A stretch of DNA of 64,000 bases, from assembly GCF_036503815.1 (NCBI RefSeq), contig NZ_AP027766.1:1-64000 (forward strand). The letters are read 5' to 3'. A program made the translations under genes and the position numbers. The notes under the pieces are model-generated. The model saw nothing but the letters and a program-made list of their open reading frames with translations. It ran no database searches and was not told where the DNA came from. The DNA is from Escherichia coli (GTDB lineage Bacteria; Pseudomonadota; Gammaproteobacteria; Enterobacterales; Enterobacteriaceae). This document shows, piece by piece, positions 46,575 to 55,122 of the stretch. The first letter of the stretch is position 1; each line of letters begins with the position of its first letter.

Positions 46575-47253
46575 ACTTACCGCCAAAGCCCTGAGCGACT
46601 CGCGCTCGTTTGAGAACGCCATTCTTGAGCGGGATATGCGCATGAAAAAGGCGGGCTGGATCGTGGCGGCGCTCGCCGGTCTGCTGCTCGTCTTCGCCCT
46701 TGCCGCCCTTATCCTGCTGCTACCGCTCAAAACCACCACCGTGGAGCTGTACACGCTCGACCGTCAGACCGGGCGCATCGAGCGCGTCACCACCGTCGGC
46801 GAGGACAAGCTGGACACCTCCGAGGTGCTCAATCTCTCGCAGACTGCGTCCTACGTGAAGCGCCGCGAGGGGTACAACTATTTCGCCCTTCAGCAGGACT
46901 ACAGAGAGACGCAGATGTTCAACAGCGACGAGGTCAACAAGGAATACCTCGACTGGTTTAACAGCCCGGACGCGCCGGACGCTGTGTTTCAGCAGGCGGC
47001 CTATGTAGTCACGGTGGAAGTCCTCTCCAACGTACCGTCAGAGGGCACCGGCTCCAGCATGGTGGAGATGCTGCGCATCAAGCGCACCATTCGAAAGGTC
47101 AAGGACAACACCGAAACGTATGATTACTGGACGGTGCGCATGACCTACCGCTATTTCCCGCAGAAGAAAATGACGGCCTCCGAGCGCGAGGTGAACCCGT
47201 TCGGCTTCATCGTCACCAGTTACCAGCGGTTTAAGGAGAAAAGCGATGAATAA
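46567..47253 (+). CDS. virB8: VirB8 inner-membrane scaffold
   Basis: 228 residues: short cytoplasmic N-terminus, one transmembrane helix near 33-55 (WIVAALAGLLLVFALAALIL) and an NTF2-like periplasmic domain with the conserved TYRYFPQ segment. Overlaps virB9 by 8 bp. Confidence 0.9.
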   Translation: MSELTAKALSDSRSFENAILERDMRMKKAGWIVAALAGLLLVFALAALILLLPLKTTTVELYTLDRQTGRIERVTTVGEDKLDTSEVLNLSQTASYVKRREGYNYFALQQDYRETQMFNSDEVNKEYLDWFNSPDAPDAVFQQAAYVVTVEVLSNVPSEGTGSSMVEMLRIKRTIRKVKDNTETYDYWTVRMTYRYFPQKKMTASEREVNPFGFIVTSYQRFKEKSDE

Positions 47254-48139
47254 GGTACTGATGTGTGCCCTCCTGCTGACCGCAGCGTCAGCATGGGGGG
47301 CGGCGACACCGCGCGGCAGCGCCTATGACAGCCGCATGCAGAACATCCCCTACAACAGCCAGAACACGACAGTGATTAACACGCGGGCGGGTTACATCAC
47401 GACGCTGGTTTTTGACGCCGACGAGGAGGTGATCACCGCCACCGCTGGTTTTCCGCAGGGCTGGACGATCACACCCGACCGTAACCGCGTGGGGATTAGC
47501 CCCGCGCCGGTGAAGCAGCCGGTAACGGATGCGGACGGCAAAACCGTCCAGAAGATTTTCACCCCCACGCAGCAGGACTGGCAGACCAACCTGTTTGTGA
47601 CCACCACAAAGCGCGACTACAGCCTGATGCTGAACGTGATCGATAACGATCGCGAGGCGGGAAATCTGGCCTTTGTGGTGCGCTTCAGCTACCCCGACGA
47701 TACCCGCAGGCAGAACGACGCAGCCCGCCTCGCCCGTCAGCAGGAGCTTCAGGCCGCGCAGGAGAAAGAACGCATTCAGTTTGCCCTGAAGAAATCCACT
47801 GCGCCGCGCAACTGGAACTACACCCGCAGGGTGGCGGCAGGTTCGGAGTCGATCACCCCGGATTTTGCGTATGACGACGGCCGGTTTACCTATCTCGGCT
47901 TTTCACCGCAGAAGCTGATCCCGTCGCCGACCGTCATCGTCGGCGGCAGCGAGCAGGTGATCACCCCGACCTTCAGCACCGAGGGTAACTACCGGGTGAT
48001 GGTACTGCGCTCTCTTTCTCCACGCTTTGTGCTGCGCTACGGCAGCCAGGTCGTGGGGATTGAAAACGGCAGTTACGGGAAAGTCACCGTGGCGAACGGC
48101 AGCACCGTCTCACCGGATGTGAAACTGGAGAGCAAATGA
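47246..48139 (+). CDS. virB9: VirB9 outer-membrane core protein
   Basis: 297 residues with a signal peptide (LLLTAASAWGA) and the VirB9/CagX repeats (VVNTRAGYITTLVF-like start and the C-terminal NYRVMVLRSLSPRFVLRYGS). It forms the outer ring with VirB7 and VirB10. It overlaps virB10 by 4 bp. Confidence 0.9.
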   Translation: MNKVLMCALLLTAASAWGAATPRGSAYDSRMQNIPYNSQNTTVINTRAGYITTLVFDADEEVITATAGFPQGWTITPDRNRVGISPAPVKQPVTDADGKTVQKIFTPTQQDWQTNLFVTTTKRDYSLMLNVIDNDREAGNLAFVVRFSYPDDTRRQNDAARLARQQELQAAQEKERIQFALKKSTAPRNWNYTRRVAAGSESITPDFAYDDGRFTYLGFSPQKLIPSPTVIVGGSEQVITPTFSTEGNYRVMVLRSLSPRFVLRYGSQVVGIENGSYGKVTVANGSTVSPDVKLESK

Positions 48140-49332
48140 TGAACGAACAGGAAGACATTAAAACCGCCGCCGAACTGGAGGCGGAAGCCCGCGAGCGGGC
48201 GCGGGCAGAGATTGACGGCGATAAACCCGCCGCAGGCGCGGTGCCACCCGGACAGCCACAGGTGGTGCAGCACGCGAAGCGCCGCAGCCGCCGCTCGCTC
48301 GTGCTGGCCGCCATCAGCCTGGTGTTACTGGTCATTATCGCCACCGGCGGGGATTACCTGATGGCGAAACTGAAGGGTGACGGCAGCGGAAAAAGCGCGA
48401 GCCATGAACCGGAATCGCACGCCACCTCCCCCGCCCGCGAGCGCAATAACCTCGGACGGGATCTGAACCCGCTGGGACAGCTGGCAGACACAACCGGCCA
48501 GGAGAAGACTACTCCGACTGATACCGCCGCGCCGCCGCAGGCATCACCGCCCCCCCTGACGTTTGACAAGGTCAGCGCCCTGGCAGACAGCGCCCCAACC
48601 ACTGCAAGCAGCGCCCCGAAAAGCACGTCCAGCAGTAACGTATCACCTGCGGGCAGCGCGTCCGCGCCAGGCTCTGCAACACCCGCCGGGCAGTCGCAGG
48701 ATAACGGGCTGGCGCGCATTACCGGCGTGAAGCGGCTCGGCCTCGATCCGGATTTGTACATTCCGGCCGACCGGCATATCCCCTGCGCGATGATGCAGCG
48801 CTTTGTATCGGACGTGGGCGGGCGCTTTAACTGCCTTATCAGCGAGGACATTTACAGCGCCAGCAACGCCGTGCGCCTTATCCCGGCAGGCACTGAGGCG
48901 CGCGGCCTGTACCGCACCGGCACGCTGAAAAACGGGCAGGGGCGTCTGTTCCTCGCCATCACCGAGCTGCGCACGCCGGAACCCGGCCGCCTGGTTATTC
49001 CGATGGTTGACAGCCAGGCCGTGGGGGCGCTTGGCGAGAACGGCGTCGCGGGCTGGATAGACAATCACTGGCTGGAGCGGATAGGTAATACCCTCCTGCT
49101 CGGCACGGTACAGGACTTTGCCGCTGCGGCCTCCGGCTCGTCGCCGGGCAAGGATCGCAACACGGACTACACGGAGAACACCCGCGCGGCCACGGCGGAA
49201 ATGGCAAAAACGCTCCTGGAAAACAGCATCAACATCCCGCCGACGATGTACCTCAACCAGGGTGACGTGATTGGCCTGGTCACGGGGGCGGACATTGATT
49301 TTTCAGACGTCTACAGACTGCGCATGAGGTAA
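48136..49332 (+). CDS. virB10: VirB10 core-complex protein
   Basis: 398 residues: cytoplasmic N-terminus, transmembrane helix near 57-75 (LVLAAISLVLLVIIATGG), Pro/Ser/Ala-rich periplasmic linker (residues 85-190) and a TrbI/VirB10 beta-barrel domain (SDVGGRFNCLISEDIYSAS). It spans both membranes. Confidence 0.9.
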   Translation: MMNEQEDIKTAAELEAEARERARAEIDGDKPAAGAVPPGQPQVVQHAKRRSRRSLVLAAISLVLLVIIATGGDYLMAKLKGDGSGKSASHEPESHATSPARERNNLGRDLNPLGQLADTTGQEKTTPTDTAAPPQASPPPLTFDKVSALADSAPTTASSAPKSTSSSNVSPAGSASAPGSATPAGQSQDNGLARITGVKRLGLDPDLYIPADRHIPCAMMQRFVSDVGGRFNCLISEDIYSASNAVRLIPAGTEARGLYRTGTLKNGQGRLFLAITELRTPEPGRLVIPMVDSQAVGALGENGVAGWIDNHWLERIGNTLLLGTVQDFAAAASGSSPGKDRNTDYTENTRAATAEMAKTLLENSINIPPTMYLNQGDVIGLVTGADIDFSDVYRLRMR

Positions 49333-49335
49333 GCG

Positions 49336-50385
49336 ATGGACGATAAACTGACTGATACCCCGTCAGAGGGCAACGTCGCGCTGTCACACCTGCGCGATCT
49401 GTTGTTCGGGGACTACCTGAGCCGGGAGGGGCTGACGGAAATTGCCATCAACCGCCCCGGAGAGCTGCACACAAAAATCAACGGGGCGTGGGAAATGCAC
49501 GCCTCGCCGGTCACGCTGCGCCAGTGCTCGTCCTTTGCCAGGGCGCTGGCCGTGTGGAACAACGACACCATTGATGAAACGTCGCCTATCCTCTCGGCCA
49601 CGCTCCCTACAGGAGAACGCTGCCAGATAGTGGTGCCCCCGGCCTGTGAGCGTAACACCATCTCAATCACCCTGCGTAAGCCGGACTACTTCCAGCGCAC
49701 CCATCAGTCGTATATCGATGCCGGGTTTTATGACCGGGTGCAGGGTACAGAAAAGGTGGAATCAAAAGACGGGGAGCTGAGCCGCATATACCTGTCCGGG
49801 AATATCCCGCTTTTTATGGAAAAGTGCGTGGAGTACGGCAAAACGCTCTTTGTGGTGGGGGAAACAGGCTCTGGGAAAACCACCTACATGAAGATGCTGC
49901 TGCACTACATTCCCGAGACGCTGCGCCTTATCACCATCGAGGACAACCCGGAGCTGAAGTTTTACAGCCAGAAAAACTACGTTCATCTGTTCTACCCGGC
50001 GGACGCCGGAGAGGGCGCAATAGTCACCTCTGATCGCCTGGTGCGCGCGATTTACCGTATGAACCCCGACCGCCCCCTGCTCGCCGAGGTGCGTGGCCGC
50101 GAGGCGTGGGACGCACTCAAGCTGATTGAGTCCGGGCACGAGGGGTTTATGTCCTCCCTGCACGCGGGCAGCCCGCGCGAGTGTATCTCCGGGCTGATTG
50201 ACCGCTGCTACGAGCATCCGGCGTGCCGGGGCATGCCGGTTGACGTGCTGCTGCGCAAGGTACTGCACTGCGTCGACGTCATTGTGAGCGTGGACGTTCA
50301 CGGCAACGTGCGCCGCATGAGCGACGTCTATTTTAAACCCCTGCACATGCAGGCTATGAAGGAGAGTTTCAATGATGCTGCCTAA
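49336..50385 (+). CDS. virB11: VirB11 ATPase
   Basis: 349 residues of the traffic-ATPase family. Walker A GETGSGKTTYMK, Asp box ITIEDNPELKF, Walker B RPLLAEVRGREAWD and His box LHAGSPRECI. Hexameric switch ATPase for pilus assembly and substrate transfer. Confidence 0.93.
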   Translation: MDDKLTDTPSEGNVALSHLRDLLFGDYLSREGLTEIAINRPGELHTKINGAWEMHASPVTLRQCSSFARALAVWNNDTIDETSPILSATLPTGERCQIVVPPACERNTISITLRKPDYFQRTHQSYIDAGFYDRVQGTEKVESKDGELSRIYLSGNIPLFMEKCVEYGKTLFVVGETGSGKTTYMKMLLHYIPETLRLITIEDNPELKFYSQKNYVHLFYPADAGEGAIVTSDRLVRAIYRMNPDRPLLAEVRGREAWDALKLIESGHEGFMSSLHAGSPRECISGLIDRCYEHPACRGMPVDVLLRKVLHCVDVIVSVDVHGNVRRMSDVYFKPLHMQAMKESFNDAA

Positions 50386-50773
50386 ACTGACCGGCCTGAC
50401 GGCGATCGTCGTCCTCCTGGCGGGCTGTTCTTCGCCACCGGAGCCTGCGGCCGTTGACTGGTCACAACCGGCGCAGCCGGTAACGACCACCCGGCCGGTA
50501 TGGGAACCCAACCGTCTTATCGTGGCCTCGCCGGTGACGGAAGGGCACTGGTCGCAGGTGCTTACGCGTTTTGAACCCGGCGGGATTTACCCGGCCGCAC
50601 AGTGGTACGCGGTTGCGCACGCCTCGCGCGCGGTAGTAAATGCCCCGGACGGCCAGCGCTTCTTTGCGGCCAAAACCTGGCTCCGCGAGGGCGGCTACAA
50701 GGGTGTGGTGGAGTTTCGCCCCCGCTCCGGCTGCCTGACCTGCGACACCTCAGAAATCGTCTTCTACCGATAA
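50372..50773 (+). CDS. Cag12-family lipoprotein
   Basis: 133 residues with a lipobox (VLLAGCSS) and a small domain resembling Cag12 (EPNRLIVASPVTEGHW, CLTCDTSEIVFYR). Such proteins associate with type IV secretion outer-membrane complexes. It overlaps virB11 by 14 bp; the second Met is an equally good start. Confidence 0.72.
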   Translation: MMLPKLTGLTAIVVLLAGCSSPPEPAAVDWSQPAQPVTTTRPVWEPNRLIVASPVTEGHWSQVLTRFEPGGIYPAAQWYAVAHASRAVVNAPDGQRFFAAKTWLREGGYKGVVEFRPRSGCLTCDTSEIVFYR

Positions 50774-50814
50774 CGTCGGTGACGGTCTGAGTCCTTCAGA
50801 CCGTCACCGACGTT
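50772..50814 (+). other. 19-bp perfect hairpin between Cag12-like gene and trbM
   Basis: Arms of 19 bp (starting AACGTCGGTGACGG) enclose a 5-nt loop. There is no T-run. It may act as a partial terminator or stabilise the upstream transcript. Confidence 0.6.
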
Positions 50815-50863
50815 GAACAACCAACGGGCGTTAGCGCCCTGCTTCCCTTCAGAGGAAATCATC

Positions 50864-51181
50864 ATGAAACACACCGTAATCACGGCGGCGCTGCTGTGCG
50901 CCCTTACTTCTCCGGCGTTCGCCGCCGATGGCCAGAATGCCGACCCGAATGACCCGTGCGCGATGGTGCTGTGCCTGGCCGGAAAGCTCGACGGCAGCAG
51001 TCCCGCCGAGTGTGACCCGATGTACAAAAATTTCATGAGCATCAAAAAGAAAAAAAAGGGGTCGTTTTTACCCGATCACACCGCCGCAGCGCGGCAGAAA
51101 AAACTGAGCGCCTGCCCGTCCGCTGACAGCGCCATTGTCGGCAAGATCATCTCGAAATTTGGCCGTATGAACGGTTGGTAA
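50864..51181 (+). CDS. trbM: TrbM-family conjugation protein
   Basis: 105 residues with a signal peptide (ALLCALTSPAFAA) and the TrbM signature DPCAMVLCLAGKL and CDPMYKNFMSIK. Periplasmic accessory of type IV secretion. Ribosome site AGAGGAAA precedes the chosen ATG. Confidence 0.82.
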   Translation: MKHTVITAALLCALTSPAFAADGQNADPNDPCAMVLCLAGKLDGSSPAECDPMYKNFMSIKKKKKGSFLPDHTAAARQKKLSACPSADSAIVGKIISKFGRMNGW

Positions 51182-51207
51182 AACGGCAGCCGTAAAGGAG
51201 ACACCAC

Positions 51208-51543
51208 GTGATTAATCAAACCGTTTCTATTAATAACTTTTCCGGGCTGCTGAAAGATGAGGAGCTTCCTGCAGGTGATTTGCAGACGGTGCTGCTCGTT
51301 TTGTCGGAAATCAGCCAGAAACAGGATCATTTTCAGGCCAACACGTCCGAACTCGTCCAGCTCGCCGCGCAGCACTCGCCGACCTTCCAGGCATTACCAG
51401 CAGAACGTCAGTCGTTCTTCCGCTCCGTGCTCAGTATGCCGGTCTTCTTTTACACCGTTCCGCTGAGCGACGACGAGGCGGCGGAATGGGAAAAACTCAA
51501 CGATAAGGATGCACTCCAATGGCAACAAAAACCGGATTTATAG
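51208..51543 (+). CDS. Hypothetical protein in the transfer operon
   Basis: 111 residues starting with GTG after AAAGGAGAC. Helical, without signal peptide or transmembrane segment. Ends overlapping the next gene by 25 bp. Family not recognised. Confidence 0.6.
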   Translation: MINQTVSINNFSGLLKDEELPAGDLQTVLLVLSEISQKQDHFQANTSELVQLAAQHSPTFQALPAERQSFFRSVLSMPVFFYTVPLSDDEAAEWEKLNDKDALQWQQKPDL

Positions 51544-51827
51544 CCCCGCCGTGGCCGCATGTGCGTGGTGATTCCGTTAGTGCCGCGAGCCTGATTTCTC
51601 GCATCGAGAAAGAAGCGCATCGCGGCTGCGGCCTGCATTACGAAATCTACCAATATCGCGCCCTGTGCGAATTGCACGATGTTCTGACCAGTCTCAGCGT
51701 CCGTGATGCTGAGACGTTCATGACAGTAGCGGCGGATCATGGCTTTAGTCTGTCTGATAACGACTTTCAGGAAAGTCGAATGATGTACTTCGAAACGATG
51801 GATGAAATCAGGAGAGATCAAGAATGA
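51519..51827 (+). CDS. Hypothetical protein upstream of topB
   Basis: 102 residues (MATKTGFIAPPWPHV), predicted soluble and acidic. It overlaps both neighbours (25 bp and 4 bp), so it is probably translated with topB. Family not recognised. Confidence 0.6.
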   Translation: MATKTGFIAPPWPHVRGDSVSAASLISRIEKEAHRGCGLHYEIYQYRALCELHDVLTSLSVRDAETFMTVAADHGFSLSDNDFQESRMMYFETMDEIRRDQE

Positions 51828-54025
51828 GACTGTGGATTGCAGAAAAACCCGCAGTCGCGAGCGATATCGCGAAAGCGCTGGGCGGCAACTTCACCCGGCA
51901 CGACGGCTATGCCGAATCGGCGACCGATATCGTGAGCTACTGCGTCGGCCACGTGCTGGAAATGGTGCCCCCGGAGACGATCAACCCGGCCTACGCCACC
52001 TGGTCGCTCGACACCCTGCCGCTGAAGCTGTACCCGGTACAGCTTCAGCCAAAAGCGAGCGTGGCAAAGCAGGCTAATACCCTGGTGAAGCTGATTCGGC
52101 GCCCGGATATCAAAATGGTTGTCCACTGCGGCGACCCGGACGACGAGGGGCAGCTCCTGGTTGACGAGGTGCTGGAGTTCGCCGGAAACACCGCGCCGGT
52201 GAAACGGGCGCTTATTAACGACAACACCGCGCCAGCGGTGAAAAAAGCCATCAACTCCCTGCGCGATAACAGCGATTTTCGTGGGATGTACCTGAAAGCC
52301 CTGATGCGCAGCGCAGGAGACGCGATTTTTGGCTTCAGTATGAGCCGCTGTTACACCCTCAAAGCCCGCGATAAGGGCTATAAGGGCACGATTTCGGTTG
52401 GCCGCGTCCAGACGCCGGTGCTGGGAATGATTGTGCGCCGGTGGCGCGACAATCAGGCGCACAGCGAGGCGTTTTACTACCAGCTCGCAGGGCAGTTTAT
52501 CAGCGGTACGGACGTTGTCTGCGCCCGCTGGCAGACGTCCGAATACGCGCCGGTGGACGATAAAAAGCGGCTGACGGATAAGGCCTGGGGGGAAGGACTC
52601 GCGAGGGCTCTGGCCGGAAAACCGGCCAGCGTGCTCGCGGCCGCCACCGACCGGGGAAAAACCACGGCCGCACCGCTGCCGTTTAACCTGCTGCGCCTCC
52701 AGGTGTATATGAACCGCAGGCACAAACTGACCGCGCAGCAGACGCTCGATATCACGCAGAAGCTCAAGGACAGTAAATACATTACCTACAACCGCTCTGA
52801 CTGTTCTTATCTGTCCGATGAACAATTCAACGACGCGCCACAGGTGGTGGCGGCCTTAAAAACGCTCGACGTTTTTAACGGCCTTACCACCGACACGGCG
52901 CAAAAAAGTGCGGCGTTTGACAGTAAAAAAGTCACCGCCCACACCGCCATTATCCCGACGACGAACATGCCGGATTTAAGCCGCCTTACCGACAAGGAAA
53001 AGGCGGTTTATCTCACCATCGCGCAGTTTTATCTCGCGCAGTTCGTGGCGAAAAAGCGCTATGACGAGTCGATCGCGGAGATTAAATGCGGTGACGAGAT
53101 GTTTAAAGTCTCGGCGCGTAAAATCACCGATGCGGGTTTTACGACGTTCCTGAACGACGCGGAAGAAGACGACGAGGAGGACGAAAACAGCACCTCGTTT
53201 GAGGCCATCAGCCGCCTGCAAACCGGGGCGACATTAACCTGCCGCGAGGTGGTGATTTCGGAGAAAAAAACTAAACCGCTGCCGCTGTTTACCGAGGCGA
53301 CCCTGCTCGCTGCCCTCGTTCGCGTGGCCGATTTTGTCGCCGATCCGCGCATTAAAAAATTGCTCAAGGAGAAGGATAAAGACAAAAAAGATGAACACGG
53401 CGGCATCGGCACACCGGCGACCCGCGCGGCTATTATTGAGACGCTGAAAACCCGCGATTACATCACCGTGGAAAAGGGCAAATTTATCCCAACTGCCGCC
53501 GGGCTGGCGTTAATTGATGCCCTGCCCGACTCGGTGACGCAGCCGGATATGACCGCCGTATGGGCTGAAAAACAGGCGGCGGTTGAAACCGGCGAAATGA
53601 CCATCGAGCGCTTTATTGATGGTCTTTACGCGGAAGTTTCCCGCCTGGTTGAGAGCGCCGATATTGCCATCAGCGCGACGGAAAAACATCCCGTTAAAAC
53701 GGCGCTTAACCGCCTCGCGGTTAAATGTCCGTCGTGCGGTTCTGAGCTGGTTATGACGCCGAAAACCTGCGCCTGTACGGGCTGTCAGTTCAAAATATGG
53801 CTGGAAGTGCGCGGCAAAAAGCTGACGGAAAAACAGGCCGAGAAGTTAATCGGCAAGGGCAAAACCGACGTTATTAAAGGTTTTAAATCGAAGAAAAACG
53901 ACGACACCTATTCGATGATCGTCACGCTGAAAAACGCGCAAACCGGGGAACTCGGTTTTGAATATCCACCACGCGATCCGCTGAAAGGATTGAACGTATC
54001 TATGCCGAAGGAGCTGAAATTATGA
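51824..54025 (+). CDS. topB: Plasmid DNA topoisomerase III
   Basis: 733 residues of a type IA topoisomerase: Toprim domain at the start (LWIAEKPAVASDIAKALGG, DPDDEGQLLVDEV), active-site Tyr in SKYITYNRSDCSYLS, and a C-terminal zinc finger CPSCG/CACTGC. It can decatenate or relax plasmid DNA during transfer and replication. Homologues are found in many conjugative regions (for example TraE of RP4). Confidence 0.93.
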   Translation: MRLWIAEKPAVASDIAKALGGNFTRHDGYAESATDIVSYCVGHVLEMVPPETINPAYATWSLDTLPLKLYPVQLQPKASVAKQANTLVKLIRRPDIKMVVHCGDPDDEGQLLVDEVLEFAGNTAPVKRALINDNTAPAVKKAINSLRDNSDFRGMYLKALMRSAGDAIFGFSMSRCYTLKARDKGYKGTISVGRVQTPVLGMIVRRWRDNQAHSEAFYYQLAGQFISGTDVVCARWQTSEYAPVDDKKRLTDKAWGEGLARALAGKPASVLAAATDRGKTTAAPLPFNLLRLQVYMNRRHKLTAQQTLDITQKLKDSKYITYNRSDCSYLSDEQFNDAPQVVAALKTLDVFNGLTTDTAQKSAAFDSKKVTAHTAIIPTTNMPDLSRLTDKEKAVYLTIAQFYLAQFVAKKRYDESIAEIKCGDEMFKVSARKITDAGFTTFLNDAEEDDEEDENSTSFEAISRLQTGATLTCREVVISEKKTKPLPLFTEATLLAALVRVADFVADPRIKKLLKEKDKDKKDEHGGIGTPATRAAIIETLKTRDYITVEKGKFIPTAAGLALIDALPDSVTQPDMTAVWAEKQAAVETGEMTIERFIDGLYAEVSRLVESADIAISATEKHPVKTALNRLAVKCPSCGSELVMTPKTCACTGCQFKIWLEVRGKKLTEKQAEKLIGKGKTDVIKGFKSKKNDDTYSMIVTLKNAQTGELGFEYPPRDPLKGLNVSMPKELKL

Positions 54026-54414
54026 ACCGTATCCAGGACGAATTAACCTCAGAGCGCGCGCTGAAAAAGTTTTTACGTGAAAGTGATTTTGCCTTTCTGG
54101 AGATGCTGAGTGCACGTATTTCAGCAGCGCTTGATGAAAAACGCGCAGAGCATATCGAGCAGGAAAAGCTACGCCGACAGCGGGAAGAAAAGCGCAATGA
54201 ATTGCTGGCGCTGATTGAATCGGAGGGCTTTTCACCGACAGAGCTGGTTAGTACAACTCCCGCCAAAAAGTCGGCAAAACGCAAAGCTAAATATCAGTAT
54301 TTTGAAAACGGCGTGCATAAAAAATGGTCAGGCGTCGGACGCGTGCCGGTTGTAATTCAGCAAGAACTTGACGCCGGAAAACCTCTTGAATCCTTCCTTA
54401 TTACCACCGACTAA
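54022..54414 (+). CDS. H-NS-like nucleoid protein
   Basis: 130 residues: N-terminal coiled coil (residues 1-75), linker of Lys/Ala and a C-terminal AT-hook-type DNA-binding domain KKWSGVGRVPVVI corresponding to the TWTGQGRTP motif of H-NS. It probably silences AT-rich plasmid genes such as the four-gene operon. ATGA overlap with topB. Confidence 0.85.
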   Translation: MNRIQDELTSERALKKFLRESDFAFLEMLSARISAALDEKRAEHIEQEKLRRQREEKRNELLALIESEGFSPTELVSTTPAKKSAKRKAKYQYFENGVHKKWSGVGRVPVVIQQELDAGKPLESFLITTD

Positions 54415-55122
54415 CAACGGCACAGGGTCGGTTTTGACCTGGCTTTTCGGGCTTCGAAGACTGGCGAGCATGGCGATTCAATTTTGAAAAAATTGCTAAT
54501 CGACAGGCCGCCTGAGTCTGCGAAGTGGCAGGAGGCGAGTAAATTCAATTTCGAAGAAATTGCTAATTTGCGTCGCCGATTCCACTTTTTGAGCGCTCAC
54601 CCCAAGTGAGCCGAAAAAAGCCGGGGGGGGCCGAATAAATTTTGCCGCCCCAGCGAGCAAAAAGACGCGCCCACGCGTCGGTTTATTTGGGGGGCTTGCC
54701 CCCCACACCGTCGTGCCTAAGTCTCCGGCCAAAAGCCGGTAGCGTGGCGCGACCACCCCCTAAAAAGCCTAGTTTCCCTTTAATTCGTCTTGTGAGGAAC
54801 GAACAAGGCGAAGAAAAGGGCTAAAACAGGCGTCTTTTAGGGGGTGGTCGCGCGTAGCGCGCGACGGTGTGGCCTCTTTTGACCTTGGGGGTTTTGGCCG
54901 GGCGTTCAGCCAGGACATTACCCCCATGCGACATGCAGTAAGGGCGTCCAGCCCGCGCGTAATGCCGCACGCCGTTAGATCGCGGGAGTGTACCTCCTGC
55001 GATCATGGCCGCTTAGCGGCCACTTCTTTTGCAGCATGGAATCGGTCAGTCAGAACGATCACAACCTGTGACCGTTCTGACTGACCGATGGTGCTGACCG
55101 AATTTAAGTGAAGGAGAATATC
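54415..55122. other. Large palindromic intergenic region, oriT candidate
   Basis: No gene. It holds two 24-bp direct repeats with two mismatches (54477-54500 and 54545-54568, core AAATTGCTAAT). There is also a large imperfect stem: GCGCGACCACCCCCTAAAA near 54747 with its complement near 54833, enclosing smaller arms TTCGTCTTGT/ACAAGGCGAA and flanked by CACACCGTCG/CGACGGTGTG. A 17-bp perfect hairpin at 55041-55089 lies just before the coupling-protein gene. Location between the T4SS block and coupling protein/relaxase fits an oriT or leading-strand promoter. Confidence 0.55.
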
